Of a stretch of 64,000 nucleotides of DNA, positions 8,371-17,342 are shown piece by piece. The notes beneath the pieces are model-generated. The model was not told the DNA's origin and searched no databases. It was given only the letters and a program-made list of their open reading frames with translations. The stretch comes from Saprospiraceae bacterium. Its GTDB lineage: Bacteria; Bacteroidota; Bacteroidia; Chitinophagales; Saprospiraceae. The stretch is from positions 1 to 64,000 of the forward strand of contig JAEUUU010000020.1 of the NCBI GenBank assembly GCA_016787345.1, in the 5' to 3' direction. Every line of letters begins with the position of its first letter. Position 1 is the first letter of the stretch. A program made the position numbers and the translations under genes.

Positions 8371-8876
8371 CAACGACAAGCTCCCGCACTATGGCCACTC
8401 CTGTAACCGACACGGGCGCCGCCACGACCGATAGCCGACCCGCCGGCGCCAACGTACTTTCGCCCCGGACGCGCATCGCCCGTCTGATTCTGATCTATCA
8501 CTTCGTTTTGATCGGCGCCGCTTGCGTATATTATATCCTGAAAGGTTTCGATTTTGACGAATTCACCTCGCTGATCGGTATCCTTGCACCGGTAACCGCC
8601 CTTTATGGCGGCGCTGTGTTCCGCTTTTTGGGCCGCAGTATTACCGAGCCCAATCTGAACGGGCAGAACGACGCACCAATCAACGGATTGGTCAAATGGC
8701 TGGTAAACGGCCATTTCGCGATCGTCCTTTCGCTGATTTCACTCAAAGCCCTGGCGCCCAACATCCTGAATTTTCAGGACATGACCATGTTCCTCACTTT
8801 CGTGGAATCTGCCCTCGGCGTGTACATGGGCAATATTCTGTTGGCCCTGTTTGAAGGCAAAACAGGTAAGGAGTAA
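8367..8876 (+). CDS. membrane protein of unknown function
   Basis: 169 residues. The first 35 are Thr/Ala-rich and probably cytosolic. Four hydrophobic segments follow at about 38-58, 66-88, 113-133 and 138-160, and the C-terminus is EGKTGKE. No family recognised. It overlaps the upstream secreted protein by 4 bp (ATGA), which suggests a two-gene operon. An internal ATG at 8391 is a possible alternative start. It ends 38 bp from the stop of convergent purQ. Confidence 0.75.
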   Translation: MTTTSSRTMATPVTDTGAATTDSRPAGANVLSPRTRIARLILIYHFVLIGAACVYYILKGFDFDEFTSLIGILAPVTALYGGAVFRFLGRSITEPNLNGQNDAPINGLVKWLVNGHFAIVLSLISLKALAPNILNFQDMTMFLTFVESALGVYMGNILLALFEGKTGKE

Positions 8877-8914
8877 ATACCCGGTAATTTCAGAAAAACC
8901 TGCTTTTGAAGCGC

Positions 8915-9616
8915 TTACACAGCAACATGCGCCAGCAGGGACTCGAAAAGACCCCTGCCGTCGGTATTGCCGAGCACTTCCTCCGATGCACGCTCGGGGT
9001 GCGGCATCATGCCGAATACGTTGCGCTGCGCATTGCAGATGCCGGCAATATTACGTGCGGCGCCATTCGGGTTTGATTCAGGCGTAACTTTCCCGTCGGG
9101 TGTGCAATAACGAAACAACACCTGGTTGTTCACTTCCAGTTCATTCAACGTCTTGTCGTCGGCAAAATAGCGACCTTCGGCATGGGCAATGGGTATTTTC
9201 AAGGCACGATGCAGGTCGAGGCCGGCCGTGACGGGGGAATCGTGGGTGACCGGCTTGATCCAGACATTATCACAGATGAACTGCTGATTGGCATTGCGGA
9301 GCAATACGCCCGGCAGCAGGCCCGATTCGCAGAGGATCTGAAAGCCGTTGCAAACGCCGAAAACGTACCCACCCGAAGCAGCAAATTCTTTCACGGCGCC
9401 CATAACCGGCGAAAACTGGGCGATAGCGCCTGCCCGAACATAATCGCCATACGAAAATCCTCCCGGCAACACCACACAGTCGCCCGGCCCGAAACCGGGT
9501 AAATCCGGGTTCTTATGCCACAGTTTTACAACTTCCTGGCCCATGACCTCACCGAGGACATGCACCATATCATCGTCGCAATTGGAACCGGGGAATACAA
9601 TGACACCAAATTTCAT
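8915..9616 (-). CDS. purQ: phosphoribosylformylglycinamidine synthase, glutaminase subunit
   Basis: Glutaminase subunit of FGAM synthase; supplies ammonia to PurL for the fourth step of purine synthesis. 233 residues, normal for PurQ. It has FPGSNCDDD at the start, [14 protein letters not shown], the nucleophile Cys89 in [10 protein letters not shown], and the His206/Glu208 pair in MPHPE. That is a complete class I amidotransferase triad. Being separate from PurL means this organism has the split (PurQ/PurL/PurS) enzyme or a stand-alone subunit; the partners are outside the window. It starts 7 bp after the DUF6427 gene on the same strand. Confidence 0.97.
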   Translation of the reverse strand: MKFGVIVFPGSNCDDDMVHVLGEVMGQEVVKLWHKNPDLPGFGPGDCVVLPGGFSYGDYVRAGAIAQFSPVMGAVKEFAASGGYVFGVCNGFQILCESGLLPGVLLRNANQQFICDNVWIKPVTHDSPVTAGLDLHRALKIPIAHAEGRYFADDKTLNELEVNNQVLFRYCTPDGKVTPESNPNGAARNIAGICNAQRNVFGMMPHPERASEEVLGNTDGRGLFESLLAHVAV

Positions 9617-9623
9617 AATCAGA

Positions 9624-10640
9624 TCAGAAAAGTTGAGGCAAACGGATATTGATACCAGGCAAATAATAAATCAGGAAAATACTGGCCACGGCGCAAAGAT
9701 GCAGCAATTCGGCGAGCCATTGTCTGCGAATCGCCGCAATCGACATGGCTAAAAAAATAGCGCAACTACCGACAGCCAGCAAAAAATGCTCGGCCTGAGC
9801 AAACGGAATCACCAAACTCGTCAGGCCTGTTACCAGCAGGAGCCAGTACAGGATATTGATGTACTTCTGTACCTGAATGAGTTTTTTTCGGTAATAAATA
9901 CCGTACGAACCCAATACGATCAACATAAACACCGCCCAAAGCGCCAGTTTAAGTTGCGTGGAAAGGTTCCACTCCACCTGAAAATCCGGTCGGTTCAGCA
10001 GGTTTCCGAACTGAATCGACCAAAATTCATTCCCCCGATCGAACCAAAAATACCCGACCCAGGCCAGGAAAACAGGTGTGAGCGCGCCGCATAGGCCCAC
10101 CAGTTGTTCGCGGAGATTGAAAGAACGCAGCGTACTGATACCGGCAAATACGATGAACATCAGCCAAAGCGCCGGCGGATAAAACAAACCCGCCACAGCC
10201 GTCCACAACCCTGCATCGAAAATCATGGCAGTGGCAGCCGGTTTTTTGTACAATGAAAAAACGCGCCTTAAAGCCAGCAACACAAAACCGGCAGCAACCA
10301 GCGGAGGAGAAAGGAACCAAAAATCACCCAGGCTCGATGCCAGCAAGACGTAAATCAATCCGGGCAGCCAGTTTCGCTCTTCCGTGATGCGGAAAGTATC
10401 CGCCAGATTGTTGACCTGCACGGCCTGAATGAAGACCAGTACCAATGCGGCAAGCGCCATCCCCGACGGCAGGGCCAGCACCCAGTTGTGAAGAACCGGG
10501 TAAAGCGGGCCTTCCACTACCCTGCCCGACTGCGCAGGCGCCGGCGCCCAACCCAATAAGGCGGGCAGGTGCAACACGACCAGATAAACGGCCAGTGCGA
10601 CGGAAGTGGTGGATTGGTTGTTGCGGAAAAGTGCGAGCAC
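9624..10640 (-). CDS. DUF6427 family integral membrane protein
   Basis: 338 residues with about nine to ten hydrophobic helices and few charged loops. FRNNQ near the start, a GPLYPVLHNW-like loop, FDAGLWTAVAGLFYPPALWL and SFNLREQLVGLCG match the Bacteroidota DUF6427 family as I remember it. Function is unknown. It is 7 bp upstream of purQ, and in this phylum the family often sits near purine or pyrimidine salvage genes, so a role linked to nucleotide metabolism is possible but unproven. Confidence 0.8.
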   Translation of the reverse strand: MLALFRNNQSTTSVALAVYLVVLHLPALLGWAPAPAQSGRVVEGPLYPVLHNWVLALPSGMALAALVLVFIQAVQVNNLADTFRITEERNWLPGLIYVLLASSLGDFWFLSPPLVAAGFVLLALRRVFSLYKKPAATAMIFDAGLWTAVAGLFYPPALWLMFIVFAGISTLRSFNLREQLVGLCGALTPVFLAWVGYFWFDRGNEFWSIQFGNLLNRPDFQVEWNLSTQLKLALWAVFMLIVLGSYGIYYRKKLIQVQKYINILYWLLLVTGLTSLVIPFAQAEHFLLAVGSCAIFLAMSIAAIRRQWLAELLHLCAVASIFLIYYLPGINIRLPQLF

Positions 10641-10746
10641 GAATTAATGCGTAGATGGAAAGGCAAAGTTCGGCAAAAAGCCTGGAAAGGCGCTCCGGTT
10701 TTTTGAGCCCCTGGATTTTTATTACCCAAACTGCCGACCCTTCGAG

Positions 10747-13700
10747 TTAAATCTTTACAACTCGTTTAACGACACTTTTACCATTCGTCAGCCTGACTTG
10801 TACCCAGTACATACCGGAGGGAATATCGGTCAGATCGATCATTAATTCCCTACCTGAAATGTTTCCCGCAGCCAATGACGATAGCAGAATTGCGCCGTCG
10901 CCCGACCTCAATTCAACACCTTGCAATTCGACATTTTCCTGTCGAAGTACAATCGAAAGTGTCTCGCTTGCGGGGTTGGGTAGTACCTGTACCTGCCAAC
11001 CGTCTGCCGGCTCCCCGGTACCGATTACGCCAACTTCGAGGTCGTTCAGTACCAGACTGCAATCGAAGGCATCGGTGAGTGTCACGTCATAATAGCCCGC
11101 CGCCAGCCCCGTCGCGATCGAGTCTGTCTGATTACCCGCGGCCGCGTCCCATTGAATAGTGTACGGCGGGGTACCGCCCGAGGGGTGCAGGGTGGCGGTC
11201 CAGCCGGATTGGCCCGGGGTGCTTTCGAGCGTTGCACCGAGGGCTGCCGGTTGCGGCACCCCGATTCCAAAGTCGTGCGAGCAGCCGCTGTTGTCGGTCA
11301 CGGTAAGCAGGTAAGTATTGGCCGGGAGGTTGTTGAGCGTAGGCCCCGACAGACCGTTGCTCCAGAAATATTCGTATGGGGCAATACCGCCCGAAGCCTG
11401 CACCATGATGGCTCCGGTGCTGTCGCCGTGGCATTGTACGGCATTGATAACGATCTGAACGAGTCCGATCGGATCGCTGAGGGCTTCAATGAGGTATTGT
11501 GGCGAAACGGTTGTACAGCCGTGCAAATCGGTGACCGTCAGTTGATAAAAACCGGCGGAAAGGTTTGCAATGTCGGGTGTAATCTTGCCATTGCTCCACA
11601 GGTAGTTGTTGGGAGGGGTGCCGCCGCTCACCTGGATATTGATGGCCCCTTCTCCGGTCCCGCAGGCGTCGTCGGTAATTTGCACGAGATTGACGGCCAG
11701 ATAATCATCCGGCTCTTCAATTTCCACCGGTTGCGACACGACGGTGCATCCGCGGTAGTCGGTCACTGTCAGTTGGTAGAGACCGGCCGGAATGGTTTGC
11801 ACACTTGGGGTCGTCAGTCCATTGTTCCACAAAAATTCATACGGCGGAATCCCGCCCGACATAGCGCCCGGAATCGCGCCGGTGGAGTCGCCCTTGCACA
11901 ACACATTGGTGACATTGCCCAAAAAAAGCGACAGGGGCGGCGCCTCTTCGATCAAAAATGTTTCGGAAGTGCCCGTACATCCGGCCGCGTCGGTGACTGT
12001 AACGCTGTAATAACCGCCGGCAAGGTTGATCGCCGAATCGATCGGGTTCGGGCGGTTGGGGTGCAAGCCCACGGGCGCCGACCAGGCAAACTGGTAGGGC
12101 GCCTGCCCGCTGCTGGCCTGCACGACGATACGGCCGTCGTTGGCGCCGGAGCATGAAATCGGCTGGATCTTGATCGTCTGTACACTAAAATTGTCTCCCA
12201 GGTCCTTCACCACCAGGTCGTTGAGTATTTGCGCACAGCCGGTATTATCAACCACCGTGACCGAATATGTTCCGGGCGAAAGGTCGAAGATGTCTTCCGT
12301 CACCAGATTGTTGTTCCAATAATAGCTGTACGGCGGAATACCGCCGCTCACCGTCAATTCTATACTTCCGGTGAGCGTGCCGAAGCAGGGGATATTTTTT
12401 ATCAAAGGCGCGACGACAAGAGCCGGCGGCTGACCAACTTCCACCGGCCCAAGGAGTTTGGTGCAGCCTTTGGCATCCGTGACGGTCAGCGTATATGCGC
12501 CGGCGGGTATTGCTTCCAGGCTTTCCGTGGTCGAGCCATCATTCCACAAAAAAGTGTAAGGCGGCGTTCCGCCAAGTGTACGAATCGAAATACTGCCATT
12601 GGGTTCGCCAAAACAAAGGGCGTCGGAACTTCCGGTCAGCAGTACCGTCAGGGGTGAAGACGGCTGGGTGATGAAAAACGTATCGCTGATGGCGCAGCCC
12701 CGGCTGTCGTCGACACGCACGATATAGGCTCCAGCAGGTGCATTGTTGAGCACAAGGTCGTCGGGTTGAAAGTTCCAGCTCACGGCAACGGCGCCGACTG
12801 CCCCTTCGACGGACACTTCGACGTAACCCGTTTGCTCGCCAAAACAAGCCACCGAAGAAAGGCTGTCGAGGTTGAGCGTCAGCAATTGCGGGGCAATGAG
12901 TGGAATGTTGTTTTGCACAAAATCACAACCATTTGCATCCGTCACCGTAACAGTATAGTTCCCTATTCCGCGCTCATCGAGCAAGGCCGTTGTATCCGCC
13001 GGCAACCCGGTACTCCAGTCGAACGAATAAGGCGCCACTCCCCCTGCCGGAACGACGTCGATAAAACCGTCGGTAGCGCCGGCGCACAGGGGATCTTGTT
13101 TGACGATGTTGCTGATAATCAGCACGGGCGGCTGCGTCACGGTATACGTCCAGGTAGCCGAACATTCGTTTTTATCCGTCAGCGTAACGGCATAACTGCC
13201 CGCGCCGAGGTTGCCGAGGGCAGAGGTTTCGGCGTCGGTGTTCCATAAAAAGCCATACGGCGGCACGCCTCCCGCCGGGTTTACCGACAGGTAGCCGGTC
13301 AAATCGCCATGGCACAACACGTTGGCAATCGAATCGGGACCAAGGGTAAGCAGGGGCGGCTGTGTAATCAGGTACTGGGGTGATTGGAATGCGCAGCCAT
13401 TGGCATCAAACACATAAGCGCGGTAAACACCGGCAGCGATATCCGTGATGTCTTCCGAGGTGGAATCGTTGGTCCATAAAAATTCATAGGGCGGCGTAGC
13501 GCCAAAAACAGCCAGATCGAGCGCGCCGTCGTTACCGCCAAAACAGGATACGTTGTGTTGCGCATTCAACTGAATATCGATGGCCGACGGGGCAGTCACT
13601 TCCAGGCCGACGAGTTCCTGCGAGCAGGCGCCGTCGAAAATCAGCACCGTGTATTCACCCGGGCCGAGGCCCGAAGCCGTGGAGCTCGTCTGGTTGTTGT

Positions 13701-16700
13701 TCCACAAATACGAGGGGTTGGTGCCGCTGACGTTCAGCACAATAGCGCCGTTGTTAATTCCCGGACAGGTCGGGTGAATGATCGTATCGACCGAAACTGC
13801 GAGCCCAGGGGCATTGATGACAATTTGCGGCAGTACCATCGAGCATCCGTCGGAAGCATCCGTGATCGTAATGCGGTAGCCTCCCTGCGCGAGGTTGGGA
13901 ATAGTGGTGGCGCCGCTCTGACCCGACAAACTACCCGAAACCGGCCCCGACCAGGCAAATTGATACGGTGGCACCCCGTCGACCGGTATCAGGCTGATAC
14001 TGCCGTCGCTGCCGCCGCAGGAGCTGACGTCTTCCACCGCCGCGAGTGAGGTCTGCGTAATATTGGGCAGGGTATGTACTTTGATTTGATCCGTTCCGGT
14101 ACATCCGTTGGCATCGGTGACGGTCAGTATGTAGGTTTTGGTGACGTTACCTTGATTGCCGGACGCCACTGGAATATTGGCAAAATTCAAGCCCGTACTC
14201 CAGGCAAACAAGTACGGCGACGGGCTGCCCGAAGCCGAAGCGTTCAGGGTGATCGTTCTGTTTTTGCACGAAGAAATGGAGTCTCCCTGCGCAATTTGAA
14301 CCAGCGGCCGCTGATTGACGGTAATCGTGACCGAATCGACGTCGGTGCAACCAAAATTGGTCTCGCTGAACAGGTAATAGGTTCGGGTCACTGCCGGCGT
14401 TACAACCGTGTTGGACAAATAGTTGCCAAAATCGGGCGGCAGCGCCGTGTGCCAGCTGAGGCCGCCGGCGGCATTGGCAGAGTCAATAACCGGAAGCGCG
14501 TTCAGGTTGAACGACTGCCCCTGGCAAATCACCGGAGCGGCATCGAGCCCGAGGCGCGGCGTGGGATGAACGGTCGCCGTGACGGCCACACGCGCACTGG
14601 CACAGCCGGCCGACGGGCCGCTCAGCGAATCGAGCAGCCAAACGGTACGCGTCGATTGCAGATTGGTCAGATTCAGAGCAGGGCCGATACCCAGCAAAAT
14701 GCCGCCCGCAGGGCTGTCGAACCAGTAAAACTGACCCGTAGCTGTTCCCTGGGCCATCAGGGTAAGGGCGCCGCCACTGCACACCGACTGGCCAGCCGCC
14801 GCGGGCGTGGCGATTAATCCATCGTCGGTCATGCCGTTGCAGTTTTCATCCACCTGATTGCACAGGATTTCCGGCGCGCCGGGGTAGATGTTGGCGTTGT
14901 TGTCGTTGCAGTCGCCTGCAACCGCAACGTAGCCCGGGGGCAGGTCGGGCGTACAACCGACCAGGGTAAGGGCCGCATTGCCAAAACCGTCGTTGTCGGC
15001 ATCGCGGTAAAAAACATAGTCGGGTGTGCCAGCCAGCGTGGAGCCGTAAAAAGTCAGATTGTCGAGTGCTATATCGCCGTACACGCCGAAAACACCTGTT
15101 GCGACAAACTGGAACAGGGTGACCTGGCCATCGTAAGCGCTCAGGTTGACGTAGCGGCGGTGCCATTGTTTACCCTGGTTGCCGGCCCAGGTTTGCAGGG
15201 TCGTCCAGCTTTGTCCGCCATCGGTCGAGGCCTGCAGGGTCAGTGTGCTCATTTGACCCGTTTTGGTATTCATATATTGGTCAAATGAAAAATGACAGGG
15301 CTGCCCGGCGGGCGCTACCACCTGAATACAACGGGTACGTAAAAATGCTTTTTTACCATTGGCGCCGCTAAAAGAGCAGCTGTTACGGAAGTAGTAATAA
15401 TTACCTGAACCCTCGGGGCCAGCGGGCGGCCCCGCAACGGGATAAGTCAGCCCCGGACCGCTGCGGACTTTCCATTCATAATCGTCGCCCGACACATTCC
15501 GCCAGGCGCCGGGGAGCGGGCAGGGGTCGGTACAACCCGAAGGGCAAATGTCGAGGGTATCGGGATTGTCGACGAGTGTGGCCGGGCAATTCGTAAAAAA
15601 TTCGATCCCCGGCGAGTTGGGGCCCCACAGACCGGGGGCGCATTGGCGCCGAACGTATACCACGTATTTTTGCAAAGTAGCCAGTCCGCTCAATTGCAAG
15701 GGCAATGAAACCGGTTGTTGCAACACGACAAGCGCACTACCGTTGCCCGGCAGACCTCCGGTACCCGGTAAAAAGCCTGCCGGACCGTATTCGATGGCAA
15801 TCGAGTCGCCGCTTACCGGATCGTTGTTCCAATTGATCAGCGCCGAATTTTCAGTCACACCGCTGACCGACACGCTGTCGACCCCTGCACAATCGGCGCG
15901 GGCAAATACGATTTGAAAAAGCCGGAGTTTGCCGCGGTCGTTGGCTTTGGCGTCGCAAATTTCCAGTTGCCAAATACCATCGGGCAACTGGCCGTTGTGA
16001 AATGCCGCCAGGTTTTCGAGGGGCAAATAATAACCCGTAAAATTGTCTTGTTCGGCCGCTGCGCTCAATGGCAGGGCGATTGTGGAATCGTTGGTCATTT
16101 CGACAAACTGCACACAAGGGCTGCCGGCCGGATCGCCGATGTTTTTATCGCCTGCATTCAATCCGCCGATCAACTGCACGCGGGTGCCGTCGGGCGAATG
16201 CAACCAGACGCCCAGATCGGAGCGCCAGGGGTGCTCGATCATAATCCGCACGCCTTGCACCAGCACGTCGGTTCCGAGTGCAAAACCCGGCGCATTGTGG
16301 GTATGTACTTTGAAAAACTGCCCGCCCGATGCGCAGGAAGTGTCTCTCAAATCGAAATTGAGGGGGCAAGGTGCAGCATTGTTCAGGTCGGTGGCAAAAC
16401 TGCGCGGGGTCGACCATTCGCTGTATTCCGCGCCGCACACGGTACGCACCTGAAAACGGTAATTGCGGCCGGGCAACAAATCGGTCACCTCGAACGGCGG
16501 GTCATTGGGTACGGCATGGGTGGGAATTCCGGTAAAAGCCTGCCCCTGCTCCCGGATCTCTACTTCGTACGCATCGCCGACATCGGCCCAAAGCAGGCGG
16601 GCAGAGACGTCGGTGATCTGGTCGGCCGACAACAGCTCGGGCCGGTCGCAGACATTACCGCCGGGCAGCGGCTGGCCATTGGAAGCAAAGAGACCGGAAC

Positions 16701-16758
16701 AATACAACAGGGTGGTCCAGATGGGAAGGAACACGAATCGGTTTGTCTTTTTGTTCAT
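10747..16758 (-). CDS. giant T9SS cell-surface protein with SprB repeats
   Basis: 2003 residues, secreted by T9SS. Order: signal peptide (1-26); fibronectin type III (about 40-130); a proprotein-convertase P-domain (about 140-290, with MIEHPWRSDLGVWLHSPDG); a second Fn3 (about 295-390); a jelly-roll/MAM-like part (about 405-560); a MopE-type Asp-rich metal-binding motif (DADNDGFGN, DCNDNNANIYPGAPEI, DENCNGMTDD); Ig-like repeats (about 650-880); about 13 SprB-type repeats (CxGxxDG, GGxPPYxFxW, YxVTVTDxxGC; about 890-1900); and a type A sorting domain (PNPASETLSI ... VQVRLTNGKSVVKRVVKI). It resembles the gliding adhesin SprB in repeat type and is probably a surface adhesin. No enzymatic domain was seen. 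It is transcribed alone. Confidence 0.93.
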   Translation of the reverse strand: MNKKTNRFVFLPIWTTLLYCSGLFASNGQPLPGGNVCDRPELLSADQITDVSARLLWADVGDAYEVEIREQGQAFTGIPTHAVPNDPPFEVTDLLPGRNYRFQVRTVCGAEYSEWSTPRSFATDLNNAAPCPLNFDLRDTSCASGGQFFKVHTHNAPGFALGTDVLVQGVRIMIEHPWRSDLGVWLHSPDGTRVQLIGGLNAGDKNIGDPAGSPCVQFVEMTNDSTIALPLSAAAEQDNFTGYYLPLENLAAFHNGQLPDGIWQLEICDAKANDRGKLRLFQIVFARADCAGVDSVSVSGVTENSALINWNNDPVSGDSIAIEYGPAGFLPGTGGLPGNGSALVVLQQPVSLPLQLSGLATLQKYVVYVRRQCAPGLWGPNSPGIEFFTNCPATLVDNPDTLDICPSGCTDPCPLPGAWRNVSGDDYEWKVRSGPGLTYPVAGPPAGPEGSGNYYYFRNSCSFSGANGKKAFLRTRCIQVVAPAGQPCHFSFDQYMNTKTGQMSTLTLQASTDGGQSWTTLQTWAGNQGKQWHRRYVNLSAYDGQVTLFQFVATGVFGVYGDIALDNLTFYGSTLAGTPDYVFYRDADNDGFGNAALTLVGCTPDLPPGYVAVAGDCNDNNANIYPGAPEILCNQVDENCNGMTDDGLIATPAAAGQSVCSGGALTLMAQGTATGQFYWFDSPAGGILLGIGPALNLTNLQSTRTVWLLDSLSGPSAGCASARVAVTATVHPTPRLGLDAAPVICQGQSFNLNALPVIDSANAAGGLSWHTALPPDFGNYLSNTVVTPAVTRTYYLFSETNFGCTDVDSVTITVNQRPLVQIAQGDSISSCKNRTITLNASASGSPSPYLFAWSTGLNFANIPVASGNQGNVTKTYILTVTDANGCTGTDQIKVHTLPNITQTSLAAVEDVSSCGGSDGSISLIPVDGVPPYQFAWSGPVSGSLSGQSGATTIPNLAQGGYRITITDASDGCSMVLPQIVINAPGLAVSVDTIIHPTCPGINNGAIVLNVSGTNPSYLWNNNQTSSTASGLGPGEYTVLIFDGACSQELVGLEVTAPSAIDIQLNAQHNVSCFGGNDGALDLAVFGATPPYEFLWTNDSTSEDITDIAAGVYRAYVFDANGCAFQSPQYLITQPPLLTLGPDSIANVLCHGDLTGYLSVNPAGGVPPYGFLWNTDAETSALGNLGAGSYAVTLTDKNECSATWTYTVTQPPVLIISNIVKQDPLCAGATDGFIDVVPAGGVAPYSFDWSTGLPADTTALLDERGIGNYTVTVTDANGCDFVQNNIPLIAPQLLTLNLDSLSSVACFGEQTGYVEVSVEGAVGAVAVSWNFQPDDLVLNNAPAGAYIVRVDDSRGCAISDTFFITQPSSPLTVLLTGSSDALCFGEPNGSISIRTLGGTPPYTFLWNDGSTTESLEAIPAGAYTLTVTDAKGCTKLLGPVEVGQPPALVVAPLIKNIPCFGTLTGSIELTVSGGIPPYSYYWNNNLVTEDIFDLSPGTYSVTVVDNTGCAQILNDLVVKDLGDNFSVQTIKIQPISCSGANDGRIVVQASSGQAPYQFAWSAPVGLHPNRPNPIDSAINLAGGYYSVTVTDAAGCTGTSETFLIEEAPPLSLFLGNVTNVLCKGDSTGAIPGAMSGGIPPYEFLWNNGLTTPSVQTIPAGLYQLTVTDYRGCTVVSQPVEIEEPDDYLAVNLVQITDDACGTGEGAINIQVSGGTPPNNYLWSNGKITPDIANLSAGFYQLTVTDLHGCTTVSPQYLIEALSDPIGLVQIVINAVQCHGDSTGAIMVQASGGIAPYEYFWSNGLSGPTLNNLPANTYLLTVTDNSGCSHDFGIGVPQPAALGATLESTPGQSGWTATLHPSGGTPPYTIQWDAAAGNQTDSIATGLAAGYYDVTLTDAFDCSLVLNDLEVGVIGTGEPADGWQVQVLPNPASETLSIVLRQENVELQGVELRSGDGAILLSSLAAGNISGRELMIDLTDIPSGMYWVQVRLTNGKSVVKRVVKI

Positions 16759-17342
16759 GAGGATTACAGTTTATCCCGATGGCACGCGGCCACAGGTAGT
16801 ATGTTTTGCTGCCCGAAAGTACGGATTTTTCCAAAGTACGGCGTGCTGCGGACGCCGGGAAGGTCGGAAACTGGCTTACTTGGTCGACACAATTGACCAA
16901 TTCATTCCTGCAATACAACGAACCGCGGCCCTTTCCGAGCCCTGTTATTCTTTGGATTTCTCTGCCCGCAACGACGCGGGATGCAGCATTTTTTATTTCA
17001 CGCAGAGAGTCAGAGGCGCAGAGGGATGAGTGCTTCGCGCAAAGGGATTTTTTTGTTGCACGCAGAGGCGCAGAGACGCGGAGGGATGAGTGCACGCAAA
17101 GGGATTTTTTATTGCACGCAGAGCCGCTTAGGGGCTTTGGTTTCAGTCGAAGGGCGCAAAGAAGCAAAGTGCAAAGGGAAACTACAGCATCTCTCTGCGC
17201 CTCTGCGTGCAATAAAAAAATCCCGATGTAAAACCACGATCCCCCTTTGAGTGCTTGGCAATTTGGCATGACTGAACATCCGGTTTTTTGCCACTCCGGC
17301 TTGTGAGTCAACCTTAAAAACCACCTCAATCACGGCATCTCC
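16759..17342. repeat. intergenic GCAGAGGCGCAGAG hairpin repeats
   Basis: No gene is supported. From about 16980 to 17226 there are three direct units built from CACGCAGAGGCGCAGAG, GGATGAGTGC and CGCAAAGGGATTTTTT. An inverted copy (CTCTGCGCCTCTGCGTGCA, about 17193-17211) follows, with AATAAAAAAATCCC. The GGGATTTTTTATTGCACGCAG at 17100-17120 and this copy form a long inverted repeat that would fold as a hairpin. It lies 3' of the minus-strand gene at 17343 and 5' of the one at 16758. Related units occur near 2700 and 60350. Confidence 0.8.

Noticed and set aside
16980-17226. Insertion sequence ends
   Set aside because: The repeats are inverted and multiple, but there is no transposase or target duplication visible.
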